From Burkholderia latens (lineage in GTDB: Bacteria; Pseudomonadota; Gammaproteobacteria; Burkholderiales; Burkholderiaceae): 64,000 nucleotides of DNA. Under the pieces are notes generated by a model. That model was not told where the DNA came from, did no database searches, and saw nothing but the letters and a program-made list of their open reading frames with translations. Each line of letters begins with the position of its first letter. Positions within the stretch are counted from its first letter, which is position 1. Position numbers and translations under genes: made by a program. The DNA lies in NCBI RefSeq assembly GCF_001718795.1, contig NZ_CP013435.1, forward strand, positions 3,162,001-3,226,000. The letters are read 5' to 3'. Shown one piece after another: positions 8,315 to 17,153 of this stretch.

Positions 8315-8958
8315 GGCTGCGGCTCGTATTCGGCGATCACGCTGGTTTCGCGGCGCGCGGCGTCGATCCAGCGCTGCACGGCCGGCAGCGCGGTCACGCG
8401 CGCGGCGTAACCGGCCGCCACCGGCGACAGCGCCGGCGCGTACGTGTTGAACCGCATCACGACCGGCGCATACATCGCGTCGGCAATGCCGAATTCGCCG
8501 AACAGGAACGGGCCGCCCGATGCCTCGATGCATGCATTCCATAGCGCGTCGATGCGCGCGACGTCGGCGAGCGCGTCGGGCGTCGCGCCCCGGCCGGGCA
8601 TCGACGCGCGCACGTTCATCCCCATTTCCGTGCGCAGCGCGGTGAAGCCCGCGTGCATCTCGGCCGAAATGCAGCGCGCATGCGCACGTTGCTGCGGATC
8701 GGCCGGCCACATCGGAAACTGCGGATAGCGCTCAGCGAGCGTCTCGGCGATCGCAAGCGACTCCCAGATCGCGACGCCGTGATCGTCGACGAGGCACGGC
8801 ACCTTGCCGCTCGGCGAATACTCGCGAATGCGCGCGGCCGTGTCGTCGCGGCGCAGCTCGATCGTGATTTCGTCGAACGGAATGCCGAAATGCGTGAGCA
8901 ACAGCCACGGCCGCATCGACCACGACGAGTAGTTCTTGTCTCCAATGACGAGTTTCAT
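8311..8958 (-). CDS. Glutathione S-transferase family protein
   Basis: This is a probable cytosolic glutathione transferase. The 215-aa product starts at MKLVIGDKNYSSWSMRPWLLL. The N-terminal thioredoxin-fold domain has the SSWSMRP catalytic-site segment, the conserved cis-Pro in GKVPCLVDD and the glutathione-binding WESLAI (the usual E-S pair). The all-helical C-terminal domain begins near residue 85 and includes FLFGEFGIADAMYAPVV, the common GST N-capping region. The substrate cannot be told from sequence. It lies between the NDUFA9-like gene and cca, whose start it overlaps by 4 bases. Confidence 0.93.
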   Translation of the reverse strand: MKLVIGDKNYSSWSMRPWLLLTHFGIPFDEITIELRRDDTAARIREYSPSGKVPCLVDDHGVAIWESLAIAETLAERYPQFPMWPADPQQRAHARCISAEMHAGFTALRTEMGMNVRASMPGRGATPDALADVARIDALWNACIEASGGPFLFGEFGIADAMYAPVVMRFNTYAPALSPVAAGYAARVTALPAVQRWIDAARRETSVIAEYEPQP

Positions 8959-9011
8959 GGCGGAGTTCCGGAAAGCGCGAAAGTGAAAGTCGGAATGCGG
9001 CCGCGCGGCGC

Positions 9012-9971
9012 CTAGCGGCGCGAGCGGAGCCAGTCGAAGCGCGAGCGCTGCGCGGTGTGGCCGAGATACGCGGGCGCGATACTCTCGAGACTCGCGGGCG
9101 CAATCCCGAGCTCCGGCGCCATCGGCCCCGACAGCACGTTCGGCACCGACATCGACGCGAGGTTGTCGCGCGTGATCACCGGTTCGCCGGGCAGCAGTTC
9201 GAACGCGCGCGCCTGCAGCCGCGCGAGCGCGTCGGGCAGCCGCACGATGCGTGCCTGCCGGCCCACCAGCGTGCCGCAGTACCGCACCAGCTGCTCGAGT
9301 GTGTACACGGTCGGGCCGCCGAGCTCGTAGGTCTTGCCATGCGCGCCGGCGAGATCGAGCGTGTTGACGAACGCGTGCACGACGTCGCCGACGAATACCG
9401 GCTGAAAGCGCGCGTCGGGCATCGCGAGCGGCAGCACCGGCAGCGCGCGCTGCAGGTTCGCGAACGTGTTCAGGAACGCGTCGCCGGGGCCGAACACGAC
9501 CGACGGGCGGAAGATCGTCAGCGCGAGCGAATCGGTTGCCGCGACCGCATGCAGCGCGGCTTCGCCGTCGCCTTTGGAGCGCAGATACATGCTCGCGCCG
9601 TTCGAATCGGCGCCGAGCGCACTCATGTGCAGCACGCGCCGCACGCCGGCGCCGACGCATGCCGCGGCGAGCGCCGCCGGCAGCGCCACGTGCGCGCGCT
9701 CGAAGCCGGGCCCGTACGGTGTGCCGTAGCCGCCATGCAGCACGCCGACGAGATTCACGGCCGCATGCGCACCGGCGACGAATCGCGCGAGCGTGCGCGC
9801 ATCGAGCGCGTCGAGCTCGACGATCTCGACCGGCAGCATCTGCAGGTGGCGCGCGTGCTCGCGCCGCCGCGTGCCGATCCGCACGTGCTTGCCGGCGTCG
9901 ATCAAAGCGTTGACGAGCCGGCTGCCGATGAAGCCGGTGCCGCCCAATAGCGCGACGGTCTGGCGATCCAT
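9012..9971 (-). CDS. NAD(P)-binding NDUFA9/epimerase-like protein
   Basis: This is an atypical short-chain dehydrogenase of the complex I NDUFA9-like group (319 aa). The Rossmann nucleotide-binding motif LLGGTGFIGSRLVNALI is at residues 8-24. Downstream are HMSALGADSNGASMYLRSKGDGE, containing the Y-x3-K pair of the SDR active site (quoted in two parts: HMSALGADSNGAS and MYLRSKGDGE), and IFRPSVVFGPGDAF. These proteins bind NAD(P)H; bacterial members are of uncertain role, proposed in quinone metabolism or respiratory complex stability. It is the first gene of an apparent run with the GST and cca genes (53-bp gap to the GST). Confidence 0.88.
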   Translation of the reverse strand: MDRQTVALLGGTGFIGSRLVNALIDAGKHVRIGTRRREHARHLQMLPVEIVELDALDARTLARFVAGAHAAVNLVGVLHGGYGTPYGPGFERAHVALPAALAAACVGAGVRRVLHMSALGADSNGASMYLRSKGDGEAALHAVAATDSLALTIFRPSVVFGPGDAFLNTFANLQRALPVLPLAMPDARFQPVFVGDVVHAFVNTLDLAGAHGKTYELGGPTVYTLEQLVRYCGTLVGRQARIVRLPDALARLQARAFELLPGEPVITRDNLASMSVPNVLSGPMAPELGIAPASLESIAPAYLGHTAQRSRFDWLRSRR

Positions 9972-10111
9972 GTTCGGGTCCTCTCAGCGGCTGTTCGCGC
10001 TGGTCACGTTAGCCGCATTGACGTTTTTTCCCGTCCGGGGACGAGCCCGTCATCAGCGTGACCAGCCCTTGAACACTGCCGCGTGTCACGCGGCAGTGTG
10101 AAGCTTGCGGA

Positions 10112-12064
10112 TCAGGGCGAGATCATGCCGAGACGTTTCTTCAACGACTGCGGTTTGCCCTCGAAGAGCGCTGCGTAGTAGACGGTATTCGACAGCACGT
10201 TCTTCACGTAGTCGCGCGTCTCGTTGAACGGAATCGTTTCCGCGAAGATCGCGCCTTCGACCGGCTGCGTCAACACCTGGCGCCACTGGCGCGGCCGGCC
10301 CGGGCCTGCGTTGTATCCGGCGGTCGCGAGCACCGGTGAGCTGTCGAAGTTGTTGTAGATGTCCGCCAGATACCAGGTGCCGAGCTGGATGTTGGTGTCG
10401 ATGTCGTGCATCTGCGCACGCGTGATCGTGCCCATCCCGAGCTTCTTCGCGACGAGTTGCGCGGTGGCCGGCATCAGCTGCATCAGCCCGCCCGCGCCGA
10501 CCGACGAACGCGCGTTCGTGATGAAGCGCGACTCCTGGCGGATCAGCCCGTACGCCCATTCGATGTCGAGGCCCGTCGACTGCGCGTAGCGCTCGACGAT
10601 GTCGCGGTACGGCGACGGATAGCGCAGCGTGAAGTCGTGCTCGGCCTTCGTGCGGTCGGCCGTATTGACCGTGCGGTCGAGCAGATCGATGCGCTTGCCG
10701 TATTCCGCGGCCGCGAGCAGCTGGCGGTCGGTCATCCCGCGCAGCGGCCAGTTCCATTCGCGGTTGCCTTCGAGGCGCAGGTTCAACCCGTAGAAGCGCT
10801 GCGCGAGCGCGAAGCCCGGGATCTTGCTCATCGCGTCGATCTCGGCGTCGCTCACCTTCGTGCGCGGCGGGATCGACGTGCGCTGGCCGAGCTCCTCGCC
10901 GGCGAGCTGCCCGTAGAAGTTGTACTGCCCCGCGACCTGCTCGAATTCCTGGTTCGCCTGCAGCGTGTCGCCGCTTTGCTTCAGCGCACGCGCATGCCAG
11001 TAGATCCACGCCGGATCGTCGCGCAGCGACGGCGGCATCTGCTCGATCGACCAGCGCACCATCGGCCAGTTGCCGGCGAGCAGCGCGGCGCGCGTGCGCC
11101 ATTCGTAGCCCGGATTCGACAGCGGCGCGTTCGCCGATTTCGCGTACCACACCGACGCGAGCGGCGAGCGCTTGATCGCGCCCTGATAGCCGATCGCGCC
11201 CCACGCGATCGCTTGCTCCTGCTTCGTCAACGAGCCGGCGACCGACGTGAGCATCCCTGCTGCCGCGTCAGGGTCGTTGCGCGCCATCCGGCCGAGTGCG
11301 ATCAGCGCGAGCTGGTGCGATGCCGCGTCGGGGCCGATGCCGCGCGCGAGGTACAGCGGCGGCGCGCTCGTCGCCTGATCGAAACCGACGGGGCGCGGGC
11401 CGAGCGCGTCGACGATCTTGCCGCCGAGCGTCGTGTAGTTCTGCTCGTACGCGAGGCGCGCCTGCTGCCACACGTCGTCGCTCGTGAACTGCTGGTTCAC
11501 CGCGAGCGCGGTAATCAGGTCGACACAGGCATCGCCGTAGTATTTCGGCTCCACGAGCAGCGCGCGCGCCGCCTCGGCGACATTCTCGCCGCGCGCCGCG
11601 CGCGATTCGAGCGCGTAGCACTTGACCTGCGTGTCGTCGTCGAGCACGAAGCGCTTGTACTGATCGTCGAAGTTGCGCCAGTCGTGGCGCGCGCCGAGCA
11701 CGAGCAGATAGTCGTTGCGCATGCGATCGGCGATCGCCTGACCGTCGTAGCGCTGCAGGAACGACTGCACGGGGGCGTCGGGCGCGTCGACACGCGCGCG
11801 CCCCGTCGAATCGAACAACTGCGGCTTGATCTGGAAATACTCGACGTAGGACGGCACCGGATAGTTGGGGATCATCGACGCGAGCTGCGCTGCCTTCGCG
11901 GCGTCGTTGCGGCGCGCGGCTTCGCGAAGCTGCACGAAGATCTGGTCGTCCCCGGCGAGCGTGTCGTCGCCCGGTGCGGCGCACGCTGCCGTGCCCGTGA
12001 CGAGCGCGGCGGCCGAAAGCGTGAGCGCGACCGCGCGATATACTCGGAAAAGGCTGTTCGACAT
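10112..12064 (-). CDS. slt: Soluble lytic murein transglycosylase
   Basis: This enzyme cleaves the beta-1,4 bond between MurNAc and GlcNAc in peptidoglycan, releasing 1,6-anhydro-muropeptides in the periplasm. From the ATG at 12064 (MSNSLFRVYRAVALTLS) the product is 650 aa, close to E. coli Slt70. It has a signal sequence, possibly a lipoprotein-like TGTAAC segment. A long helical superhelix (U and L domains) follows to about residue 490, then the goose-lysozyme-like catalytic domain with the Glu of GLIRQESRF (about 511) and SVGAGGLMQLMPATAQ, and YNAGPGRPRQW near the C-terminus. An in-frame ATG at 12103 would overlap the divergent gene. Confidence 0.95.
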   Translation of the reverse strand: MSNSLFRVYRAVALTLSAAALVTGTAACAAPGDDTLAGDDQIFVQLREAARRNDAAKAAQLASMIPNYPVPSYVEYFQIKPQLFDSTGRARVDAPDAPVQSFLQRYDGQAIADRMRNDYLLVLGARHDWRNFDDQYKRFVLDDDTQVKCYALESRAARGENVAEAARALLVEPKYYGDACVDLITALAVNQQFTSDDVWQQARLAYEQNYTTLGGKIVDALGPRPVGFDQATSAPPLYLARGIGPDAASHQLALIALGRMARNDPDAAAGMLTSVAGSLTKQEQAIAWGAIGYQGAIKRSPLASVWYAKSANAPLSNPGYEWRTRAALLAGNWPMVRWSIEQMPPSLRDDPAWIYWHARALKQSGDTLQANQEFEQVAGQYNFYGQLAGEELGQRTSIPPRTKVSDAEIDAMSKIPGFALAQRFYGLNLRLEGNREWNWPLRGMTDRQLLAAAEYGKRIDLLDRTVNTADRTKAEHDFTLRYPSPYRDIVERYAQSTGLDIEWAYGLIRQESRFITNARSSVGAGGLMQLMPATAQLVAKKLGMGTITRAQMHDIDTNIQLGTWYLADIYNNFDSSPVLATAGYNAGPGRPRQWRQVLTQPVEGAIFAETIPFNETRDYVKNVLSNTVYYAALFEGKPQSLKKRLGMISP

Positions 12065-12072
12065 CGTATTGA

Positions 12073-12681
12073 ATGGAGCACGAATTGAGCGAAAGCATAG
12101 CATGCAACCCTGTGCCGAACCCGAAGGTTGCACTGCGCAAAACGCTGTCCGGCGCGCGTCGCGACGCCGCGTCGCAGCCCCCGGCGAATGCCGCGCTCGA
12201 CGCGCGGCTGCGCGCGTTGCTCGAACGGCTCGCACCGTCCACGGTAGGCTTCTACTGGCCGCTGCCGGGCGAATTCGACGCACGCGACGCGATCCTCGCG
12301 TGGGTCGCGGCAGGCACCGGCCGGCGCGCCGCGTTGCCGGTGATCGGCGAGAAGCACACACCGCTCGCGTTCCATGCATGGGATGCGGATACGCCGATGC
12401 GCGAAGGCCATCACCGGATTCCGGAGCCCGCATCGGGCATCGTCGTCGTGCCCGATCTGCTGCTGATTCCGTGCGTGGGATTCGACCTGCAGCGGTATCG
12501 GCTCGGCTATGGCGGCGGCTACTACGATCGCACGCTCGCGGTATGGCCCGGCGACACGCTGCCGGTGACGGTCGGCGTCGCGTACGAAGCATGCCGCGTG
12601 GACGAGTTGCCCGCCGAAGCGCACGATCTCGCAATGAACTGGATCGTGACGGACGGCGCGCTTTATCCGTCCGCGGGATGA
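12073..12681 (+). CDS. 5-formyltetrahydrofolate cyclo-ligase
   Basis: This enzyme converts 5-formyl-THF to 5,10-methenyl-THF with ATP, returning stored folate to one-carbon metabolism. The 202-aa product (ATG 12073) has the N-terminal KVALRKTLSGARRDA motif, the substrate region VGFYWPLPGEFDAR and the C-terminal family signature VGFDLQRYRLGYGGGYYDRT (about residues 137-156), which holds the ATP-binding Gly-rich loop. The start is only 8 bp from that of the divergent slt gene, so both promoters must lie inside the other gene's 5' end unless a later start is used. Length and motifs are normal for the YgfA/FAU1 family. Confidence 0.94.
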   Translation: MEHELSESIACNPVPNPKVALRKTLSGARRDAASQPPANAALDARLRALLERLAPSTVGFYWPLPGEFDARDAILAWVAAGTGRRAALPVIGEKHTPLAFHAWDADTPMREGHHRIPEPASGIVVVPDLLLIPCVGFDLQRYRLGYGGGYYDRTLAVWPGDTLPVTVGVAYEACRVDELPAEAHDLAMNWIVTDGALYPSAG

Positions 12682-12752
12682 CGCGGTGCGCGACGCCGCG
12701 CACGCGGCATGCCGCGCGTCACCGCGTTTGCCGCCGCTCCGTCCGCAACCGT

Positions 12753-13265
12753 TTACAGCGAAGCCGCCGCGCGCGCGGCCGTGTCGTAGAGGCCCGATGC
12801 GTGGCGCAGCAACTGCGCCGCGTCGCCGATCTGCTCGTTGGTGAGGCCGCTGTCCTTCAGCGTCTCGATCAGGCAGTGCTCGCGCACCTCCCGATACTTC
12901 AGACACAGCTCGCGGCCCGCGTCGGTCGCGAAGAAGAACACTTCCTTGCCGCTCTTCTCGCTTTTCACGTAGCCGCGCGCGATCAGTTTTTTCAGCGCAT
13001 AGGTCGCGACGTGCGTATCCTCGATATTGAGCACGAAGCAGATGTCGGCGAGCTTCTTCTTGCGTTCGCGATGGCTCACGTGATGCAGCAGCGACACCTC
13101 GACCGCCGTCATGTCCTTCGCGCCTGCGGCCGACATGCAGCGCACCATCCATCGGTTGAATGCGTTGCCGGCCATGATGAGCCCGTATTCGAGTTCCGAC
13201 AGCTCCGCGCTCGACTCGGAAACGAGGTGTTCGGAAGACACGATCTTGGTCGGAGGACGCTTCAT
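12753..13265 (-). CDS. Winged-helix (MarR-like) transcriptional regulator
   Basis: This is a putative DNA-binding protein of 170 aa. The central part (about residues 50-115) reads as a winged helix: VEVSLLHHVSHRERKKKLAD, then the recognition region IEDTHVATYALKKLIARGY and the wing VKSEKSGKEVFFFATDAG. It is flanked by helices suited to dimerisation. This is the pattern of MarR-like proteins sometimes annotated as predicted winged-helix regulators. It is divergent from pxpBCA; a 21-bp inverted repeat in the shared intergenic region (13356-13376) is a good candidate operator. The ligand is unknown; a link to 5-oxoproline use is inferred from position only. Confidence 0.85.
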   Translation of the reverse strand: MKRPPTKIVSSEHLVSESSAELSELEYGLIMAGNAFNRWMVRCMSAAGAKDMTAVEVSLLHHVSHRERKKKLADICFVLNIEDTHVATYALKKLIARGYVKSEKSGKEVFFFATDAGRELCLKYREVREHCLIETLKDSGLTNEQIGDAAQLLRHASGLYDTAARAAASL

Positions 13266-13355
13266 GGAAAGTCAGCGCAAGCAGGATGTCAGGGTGTGCC
13301 GAGTGTACGACAGAAGCCCTGCCATACGAGCTAGGCGAAAACGCTTATTGGGAAG

Positions 13356-13376
13356 TTGTCGATATTTTATTGACAA
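13356..13376. promoter_or_regulatory. 21-bp inverted repeat, candidate operator of pxpB / winged-helix gene
   Basis: Half-sites TTGTCGATA (13356-13364) and TATTGACAA (13368-13376) are inverted copies with 8 of 9 positions matching around a TTT centre. The repeat lies 38 bp before the pxpB start and about 90 bp before the divergent regulator start, in a short AT-rich patch. The size and symmetry suit a MarR-type dimer. Confidence 0.6.
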
Positions 13377-13413
13377 TGTGCGCTAACATTGCCGTCCGAA
13401 CCGTGCCAGTCCG

Positions 13414-14070
13414 ATGACGCAACCCCGCATTTATCCGCTCGGCGATGCCGCCCTCGTCTGCGAGGTGCCGCCGCCCGCCACGCTCGATTGCCAGCGCCGC
13501 GTCTGGGCCGTCGCCGAGGCCGCGCGCGCGTGGCCCGACGTGATCGACGTCGTGCCGGGCATGAACAATCTGACTATCGTATTCGACGCGCTCGCCGCGA
13601 CGGCGGAGTCGCTCACGCCGGCGCTGCGCGATGCGTGGGAAACCGCCGACGTCGGCCACGCGAACGGCCGCGAGATCGAAATCCCCGTCGAATACGGCGG
13701 CGCAGCCGGCCCCGACCTCGCGGCGGTCGCCGCGCACACGGGGCTGTCGGCCGATGAAGTCGTCGCGCGCCACGCGGCCGGCGAATACGTCGTGTTCTTC
13801 GTCGGCTTCCAGCCGGGCTTCGCGTATCTGGGCGGCCTCGACGCGTCGCTGCACACGCCACGGCGCGCAGCGCCGCGGCTGGAAGTGCCGGCCGGCTCGG
13901 TCGGTATCGGCGGCGCACAGACCGGGATCTATCCGGCCACGTCGCCCGGCGGCTGGCAGTTGATCGGCCGCACGTCGCACGTCCTGTTCGACCCGGCGCG
14001 CGCGCAGCCGACACTGCTGCTGCCGGGCGACCGCGTGCGCTTCACCATTGCCGGAGCCGACGCGACATGA
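13414..14070 (+). CDS. pxpB: 5-oxoprolinase subunit PxpB
   Basis: PxpB is one of three subunits of the bacterial ATP-dependent 5-oxoprolinase, which opens 5-oxo-L-proline to L-glutamate. The 218-aa product is of the KipI/AHS1 type, with an N-terminal ferredoxin-like part and a cyclophilin-like C-terminal domain. Family blocks seen are FVGFQPGFAYLGGLD (about residues 130-144), TPRRAAPRLEVPAGSVGIGG and TSPGGWQLIGRTSHVLFDP. Its last four bases overlap the pxpC start (ATGA). The neighbouring pxpC and pxpA make the operon unambiguous. Confidence 0.95.
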   Translation: MTQPRIYPLGDAALVCEVPPPATLDCQRRVWAVAEAARAWPDVIDVVPGMNNLTIVFDALAATAESLTPALRDAWETADVGHANGREIEIPVEYGGAAGPDLAAVAAHTGLSADEVVARHAAGEYVVFFVGFQPGFAYLGGLDASLHTPRRAAPRLEVPAGSVGIGGAQTGIYPATSPGGWQLIGRTSHVLFDPARAQPTLLLPGDRVRFTIAGADAT

Positions 14071-15134
14071 CCCAGAGCACCGCACCGGGCACGATCGAAG
14101 TCGTCCGCGCCGGCCCGCTATCGACCCTGCAGGATCTCGGCCGCCGCGGCACGCGCCATCTCGGCGTCGCGCAGGGCGGCGCGCTCGACGGCCTCGCGCT
14201 GGAGGTCGGCAACCGCCTCGTCGGCAACCGCCCCGACGCGGCAGCCGTCGAAATCACGATCGGGCCCGCCGCGTTCCGCTTCACGCGCGCGACGCGCATC
14301 GCGATCACGGGAACCGAATTCGGCGCGACGCTCGACGGCCAGCCCGTGTACTCATGGTGGAGCCTGCCGGTCGACGCCGGGCAGACGCTCGTGCTGCCGG
14401 CCGCGAAGCGCGGGATGCGCGGCTACCTGTGCATCGCGGGCGGCATCGACGTGCTGCCGATGCTCGGCTCGCGCAGCACCGATCTCGCGTCGCGCTTCGG
14501 CGGGCTCGGCGGCCGCGCGCTGCGCGACGGCGACCGGCTTCCGATCGGCGTGCCGCCGACGGGCGCCGGCTGCCTCGCGGCCGATGCGCCCGAATTCGGC
14601 GTGAAGGCGCCCGCGTGGTGCGCGTTCGTGCGCGTCGACGAGCCGCCGCGCCGCCACCGGCCGGCGCATGCACCGTGGGCGATGCCCGTGCGCGTGCTGC
14701 CGGGCCCCGATTACGCGTCGTTCGCGGCCGATTCGCAGCAGGCGTTCTGGGACGAGGAATGGCTCGTCACAGCGAACAGCAACCGGATGGGCTATCGGCT
14801 CGCCGGCGCGGAGCTCGTGCGCGAGCGGCCGGTCGAGCTGCTGTCGCATGCGGTGCTGCCCGGCACGATCCAGGTGCCGCCGAACGGCCAGCCGATCGTG
14901 CTGATGCACGACGCGCAGACCACCGGCGGCTACCCGAAGATCGGCACGGTGATCCGCGCGGATCTGTGGAAACTCGCGCAGGCGCGGCTCAACCTGCCGA
15001 TCCGCTTCGTGCGCACGACGCTCGATGCCGCGCGCGCCGCGCTCACCGCGGAACGCGCGTATCTGCGGCAGATCGACGTCGCGATCGAGATGCGCGAGGA
15101 AACCCGCCTTCGCGCGCAATCGCGCGCAGCGTGA
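14067..15134 (+). CDS. pxpC: 5-oxoprolinase subunit PxpC
   Basis: PxpC (AHS2/KipA type) works with PxpB and PxpA in 5-oxoproline cleavage; members are often labelled biotin-dependent carboxyltransferase-like because of homology to urea amidolyase. The 355-aa product begins with the family signature [19 protein letters not shown], followed by [20 protein letters not shown]. Further blocks are [13 protein letters not shown] and [13 protein letters not shown], and the C-terminal part has [20 protein letters not shown]. It is translationally coupled to pxpB and followed by pxpA after about 55 bp. Confidence 0.95.
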   Translation: MTQSTAPGTIEVVRAGPLSTLQDLGRRGTRHLGVAQGGALDGLALEVGNRLVGNRPDAAAVEITIGPAAFRFTRATRIAITGTEFGATLDGQPVYSWWSLPVDAGQTLVLPAAKRGMRGYLCIAGGIDVLPMLGSRSTDLASRFGGLGGRALRDGDRLPIGVPPTGAGCLAADAPEFGVKAPAWCAFVRVDEPPRRHRPAHAPWAMPVRVLPGPDYASFAADSQQAFWDEEWLVTANSNRMGYRLAGAELVRERPVELLSHAVLPGTIQVPPNGQPIVLMHDAQTTGGYPKIGTVIRADLWKLAQARLNLPIRFVRTTLDAARAALTAERAYLRQIDVAIEMREETRLRAQSRAA

Positions 15135-15189
15135 CAATGGCAGAAGCAGGACGAAGGACGCGCCACGCGATCAGTGGACGAGGAACATC

Positions 15190-15954
15190 ATGGAAATCGA
15201 TCTGAACGCCGATCTCGGCGAAGGATGCGGATCGGACGAGGCGCTGCTCGATCTCGTCACGTCGGCGAACATCGCGTGCGGCTGGCATGCGGGGGGCGCC
15301 AATGCGATGCGCGACTGCGTGCGGTGGGCCGTGCAGAAGGGCGTGTCGATCGGCGCCCATCCGAGCTTTCACGATCCGGAGAATTTCGGCCGAAAGGAAA
15401 TGCAGTTGCCGGCCGGCGACATTTACGCGGGCGTGTTGTACCAGCTCGGCGCGCTATCCGCGATCGCGCAGGCCGAGGGCGGCCGCATCGCGCACGTGAA
15501 GCCGCACGGCGCGCTGTACAACCAGGCCGCACGCGATCCGATGATTGCCGACGCGGTCGTGTCGGCGATTCACGACTTCGATCCGTCGCTCGCTGTGTTC
15601 GGCCTCGCGAACAGCGTGTTCGTCGCGGCCGCGCGCCACGCCGGCCTTGCCGCGGTGGAAGAGGTGTTCGCCGATCGCGGCTACCGCGCGGACGGCTCGC
15701 TCGTGCCGCGCAACCAGCCCGGCGCGCTGATCGACGACGAAGACGCGGTGCTCGCACGCACGCTCGACATGGTGCGCGAGCGGCAGGTGCGCGCGGTGAG
15801 CGGCGAATGGGTGCCGCTCAACGCGCAGACGGTCTGCCTGCACGGCGACGGGCCGCATGCGCTGGCGTTCGCGAAAAGGATTCGTGCGGCGTTGGAGGCG
15901 GCGGGGGTTGAGGTGGTGGCGCCGGGTGCGGTGCGGGCGGATGAAGGCGCGTAA
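15190..15954 (+). CDS. pxpA: 5-oxoprolinase subunit PxpA (LamB/YcsF family)
   Basis: PxpA is the third 5-oxoprolinase subunit. The 254-aa product starts at [20 protein letters not shown], the diagnostic LamB/YcsF N-terminus. Further conserved blocks are [15 protein letters not shown] (about residues 30-44), [18 protein letters not shown] and [15 protein letters not shown]. The region near the C-terminus has [17 protein letters not shown]. The length is typical. It is the last gene of pxpBCA; directly after it the base composition falls and the accessory region begins, so its 3' end marks the left edge of the island. Confidence 0.96.
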   Translation: MEIDLNADLGEGCGSDEALLDLVTSANIACGWHAGGANAMRDCVRWAVQKGVSIGAHPSFHDPENFGRKEMQLPAGDIYAGVLYQLGALSAIAQAEGGRIAHVKPHGALYNQAARDPMIADAVVSAIHDFDPSLAVFGLANSVFVAAARHAGLAAVEEVFADRGYRADGSLVPRNQPGALIDDEDAVLARTLDMVRERQVRAVSGEWVPLNAQTVCLHGDGPHALAFAKRIRAALEAAGVEVVAPGAVRADEGA

Positions 15955-16653
15955 ATAATCGATCGCATTTGGCGCTGAGCACTGCAACGCAATATCCGTA
16001 GCCCGACGAGAACACTCCAGTCTTGTCACGACCATCTGTCACTCAATTCATCAAAACTCGAAACGCCAGGGCATCGTCTTGTCAGACGACCACTGGTGCC
16101 TTGGCTGGTCTCGCGGACATCGGCGCGAACCGGTGGAATACACCATCCCGGATTGCAGGGACTTGACTGACGCGGCCATTCCTTTCGATTAATTCGCACC
16201 CTTCGTACCGGTACGCAGTCGCGCGCAGCTGACACAGCACCACCGCATATCCCACATCCCCTCGCGCGCGCCAGACTGGCCACATTGCGTTGCGGCGCTC
16301 GCCGCCACTCTCCCTTTGCATACAACCGCAGCCCGACTCCGAGCCACCGGCGACTGCGCATTTTGCTCCTTTCCCCCTGACTACGGCACTCCGGCTTTCG
16401 AACCACTTTTCCACTGCTCGAACTTTCCCGTTCGGCCACTTAAGCTCCGGAAAAATTGGCATATCACCACATCGCATCCTCAGATGCATCGCAACTATCA
16501 AAATAAAAACCATGAGGAAATACATATTTCCAACAGCCAAGATGATCGATAAATTCTGGTATCACTCAATACCCCACCGGGGATAGCAGCTCCACCAAGA
16601 CACCAAACTCGAGAATCACCGCAAACCCATCCCAAACAAACGTATCAAGACCC
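15955..16653. other. Lower-GC intergenic region upstream of the microcin operon
   Basis: This 699-bp stretch starts at the composition drop after pxpA and ends at the 68-aa gene. It contains open frames on both strands (for example 16082-16540 on minus and a 24-codon frame at 16512-16586 on plus), but none has a clear ribosome site or recognisable motif, so I call no gene. It should hold the promoter of the operon; AT-rich sequence is concentrated at 16490-16560. It may include decayed remains of an earlier insertion. Confidence 0.4.
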
Positions 16654-16860
16654 ATGAAACATCCCGCCTTTATAAAGGCACCAATATTGATTTTCAGATT
16701 TATCTTAGGTTACCTAATATTTATGGGAGTTTACTCATCTATTGAAAAATTGACACACTTTCATGTTGACCACCTCCTCCTGATCGTCATCGTAATTATT
16801 ACGACAATTCTGGAGCTATTTTATTTCACCTATTACAAAAAAATAGGAAGAAAACCATGA
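16654..16860 (+). CDS. Small two-helix membrane protein, putative immunity protein
   Basis: I do not recognise a family. The 68-aa product has two strongly hydrophobic segments (about residues 9-29 and 39-61) separated by a short polar loop with TH and HVDH, and ends in the basic tail YYKKIGRKP. It is AT-rich relative to the chromosome. Its stop overlaps the start of the leader-peptide gene (ATGA at 16857), so the two are translationally coupled. A small polytopic membrane protein encoded directly next to a class II microcin precursor is usually the self-immunity protein; that role is inferred from position and topology only. The ribosome site is weak. Confidence 0.65.
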   Translation: MKHPAFIKAPILIFRFILGYLIFMGVYSSIEKLTHFHVDHLLLIVIVIITTILELFYFTYYKKIGRKP

Positions 16861-17150
16861 ATTACGCATCCATCGCTCAAAATGCTCCAAACCATTTTTC
16901 TACGTCGAATTTCTCTTCCGAGCTCTCCGAGCTAAACATCCTTTCGGCCGAAGAACTCGCTGAAATCTCCGGCGCATGGAACTGGGGAGGAATGTTGTTG
17001 AGTGGCTTGCAAGGCTCAGTGCTCACTGGACTCACCACCGCAGCCGGTGCAGCCGCCACCGGTCAGCCGATCGGCATCGCGGGAATCAGCGGCATGGTGA
17101 GCGGCGGCCTTGCCGGTGCAGTACAAGGAGGATTGAATCATCCGCGCTAA
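16857..17150 (+). CDS. Class II microcin/bacteriocin precursor with double-glycine-type leader
   Basis: This is a putative secreted antimicrobial peptide precursor of 97 aa. The N-terminal 40 residues are Ser/Asn/Glu-rich and end in LNILSAEELAEISGA, matching the leader pattern LSxxEL..I.G(G/A) that C39 peptidases cut; cleavage is expected after Ala40. The predicted 57-residue core begins WNWGGMLLSGLQG. It is Gly/Ala-rich with repeated small-x3-small spacing, lacks Cys, and ends GGLNHPR: a hydrophobic, membrane-active composition like class II microcins. It lies between two small membrane-protein genes and upstream of a HlyD adaptor and a C39 ABC exporter. It could instead be a non-toxic signalling peptide. 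No homologue is named because none was recognised. Confidence 0.78.
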   Translation: MNYASIAQNAPNHFSTSNFSSELSELNILSAEELAEISGAWNWGGMLLSGLQGSVLTGLTTAAGAAATGQPIGIAGISGMVSGGLAGAVQGGLNHPR

Positions 17151-17153
17151 TTG

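Noticed and set aside
16082..16540. Open frame of 152 codons on minus in the gap before the microcin operon
   Set aside because: No ribosome site, odd composition and no recognisable motif; a second frame on the same strand is equally open, so neither is supported.
16512..16586. 24-residue frame (MRKYIFPTAKMIDKFWYHS...) upstream of the 68-aa gene, a possible extra small peptide
   Set aside because: No Shine-Dalgarno sequence, no coupling to a neighbour and no leader-like motif; too short to support alone.
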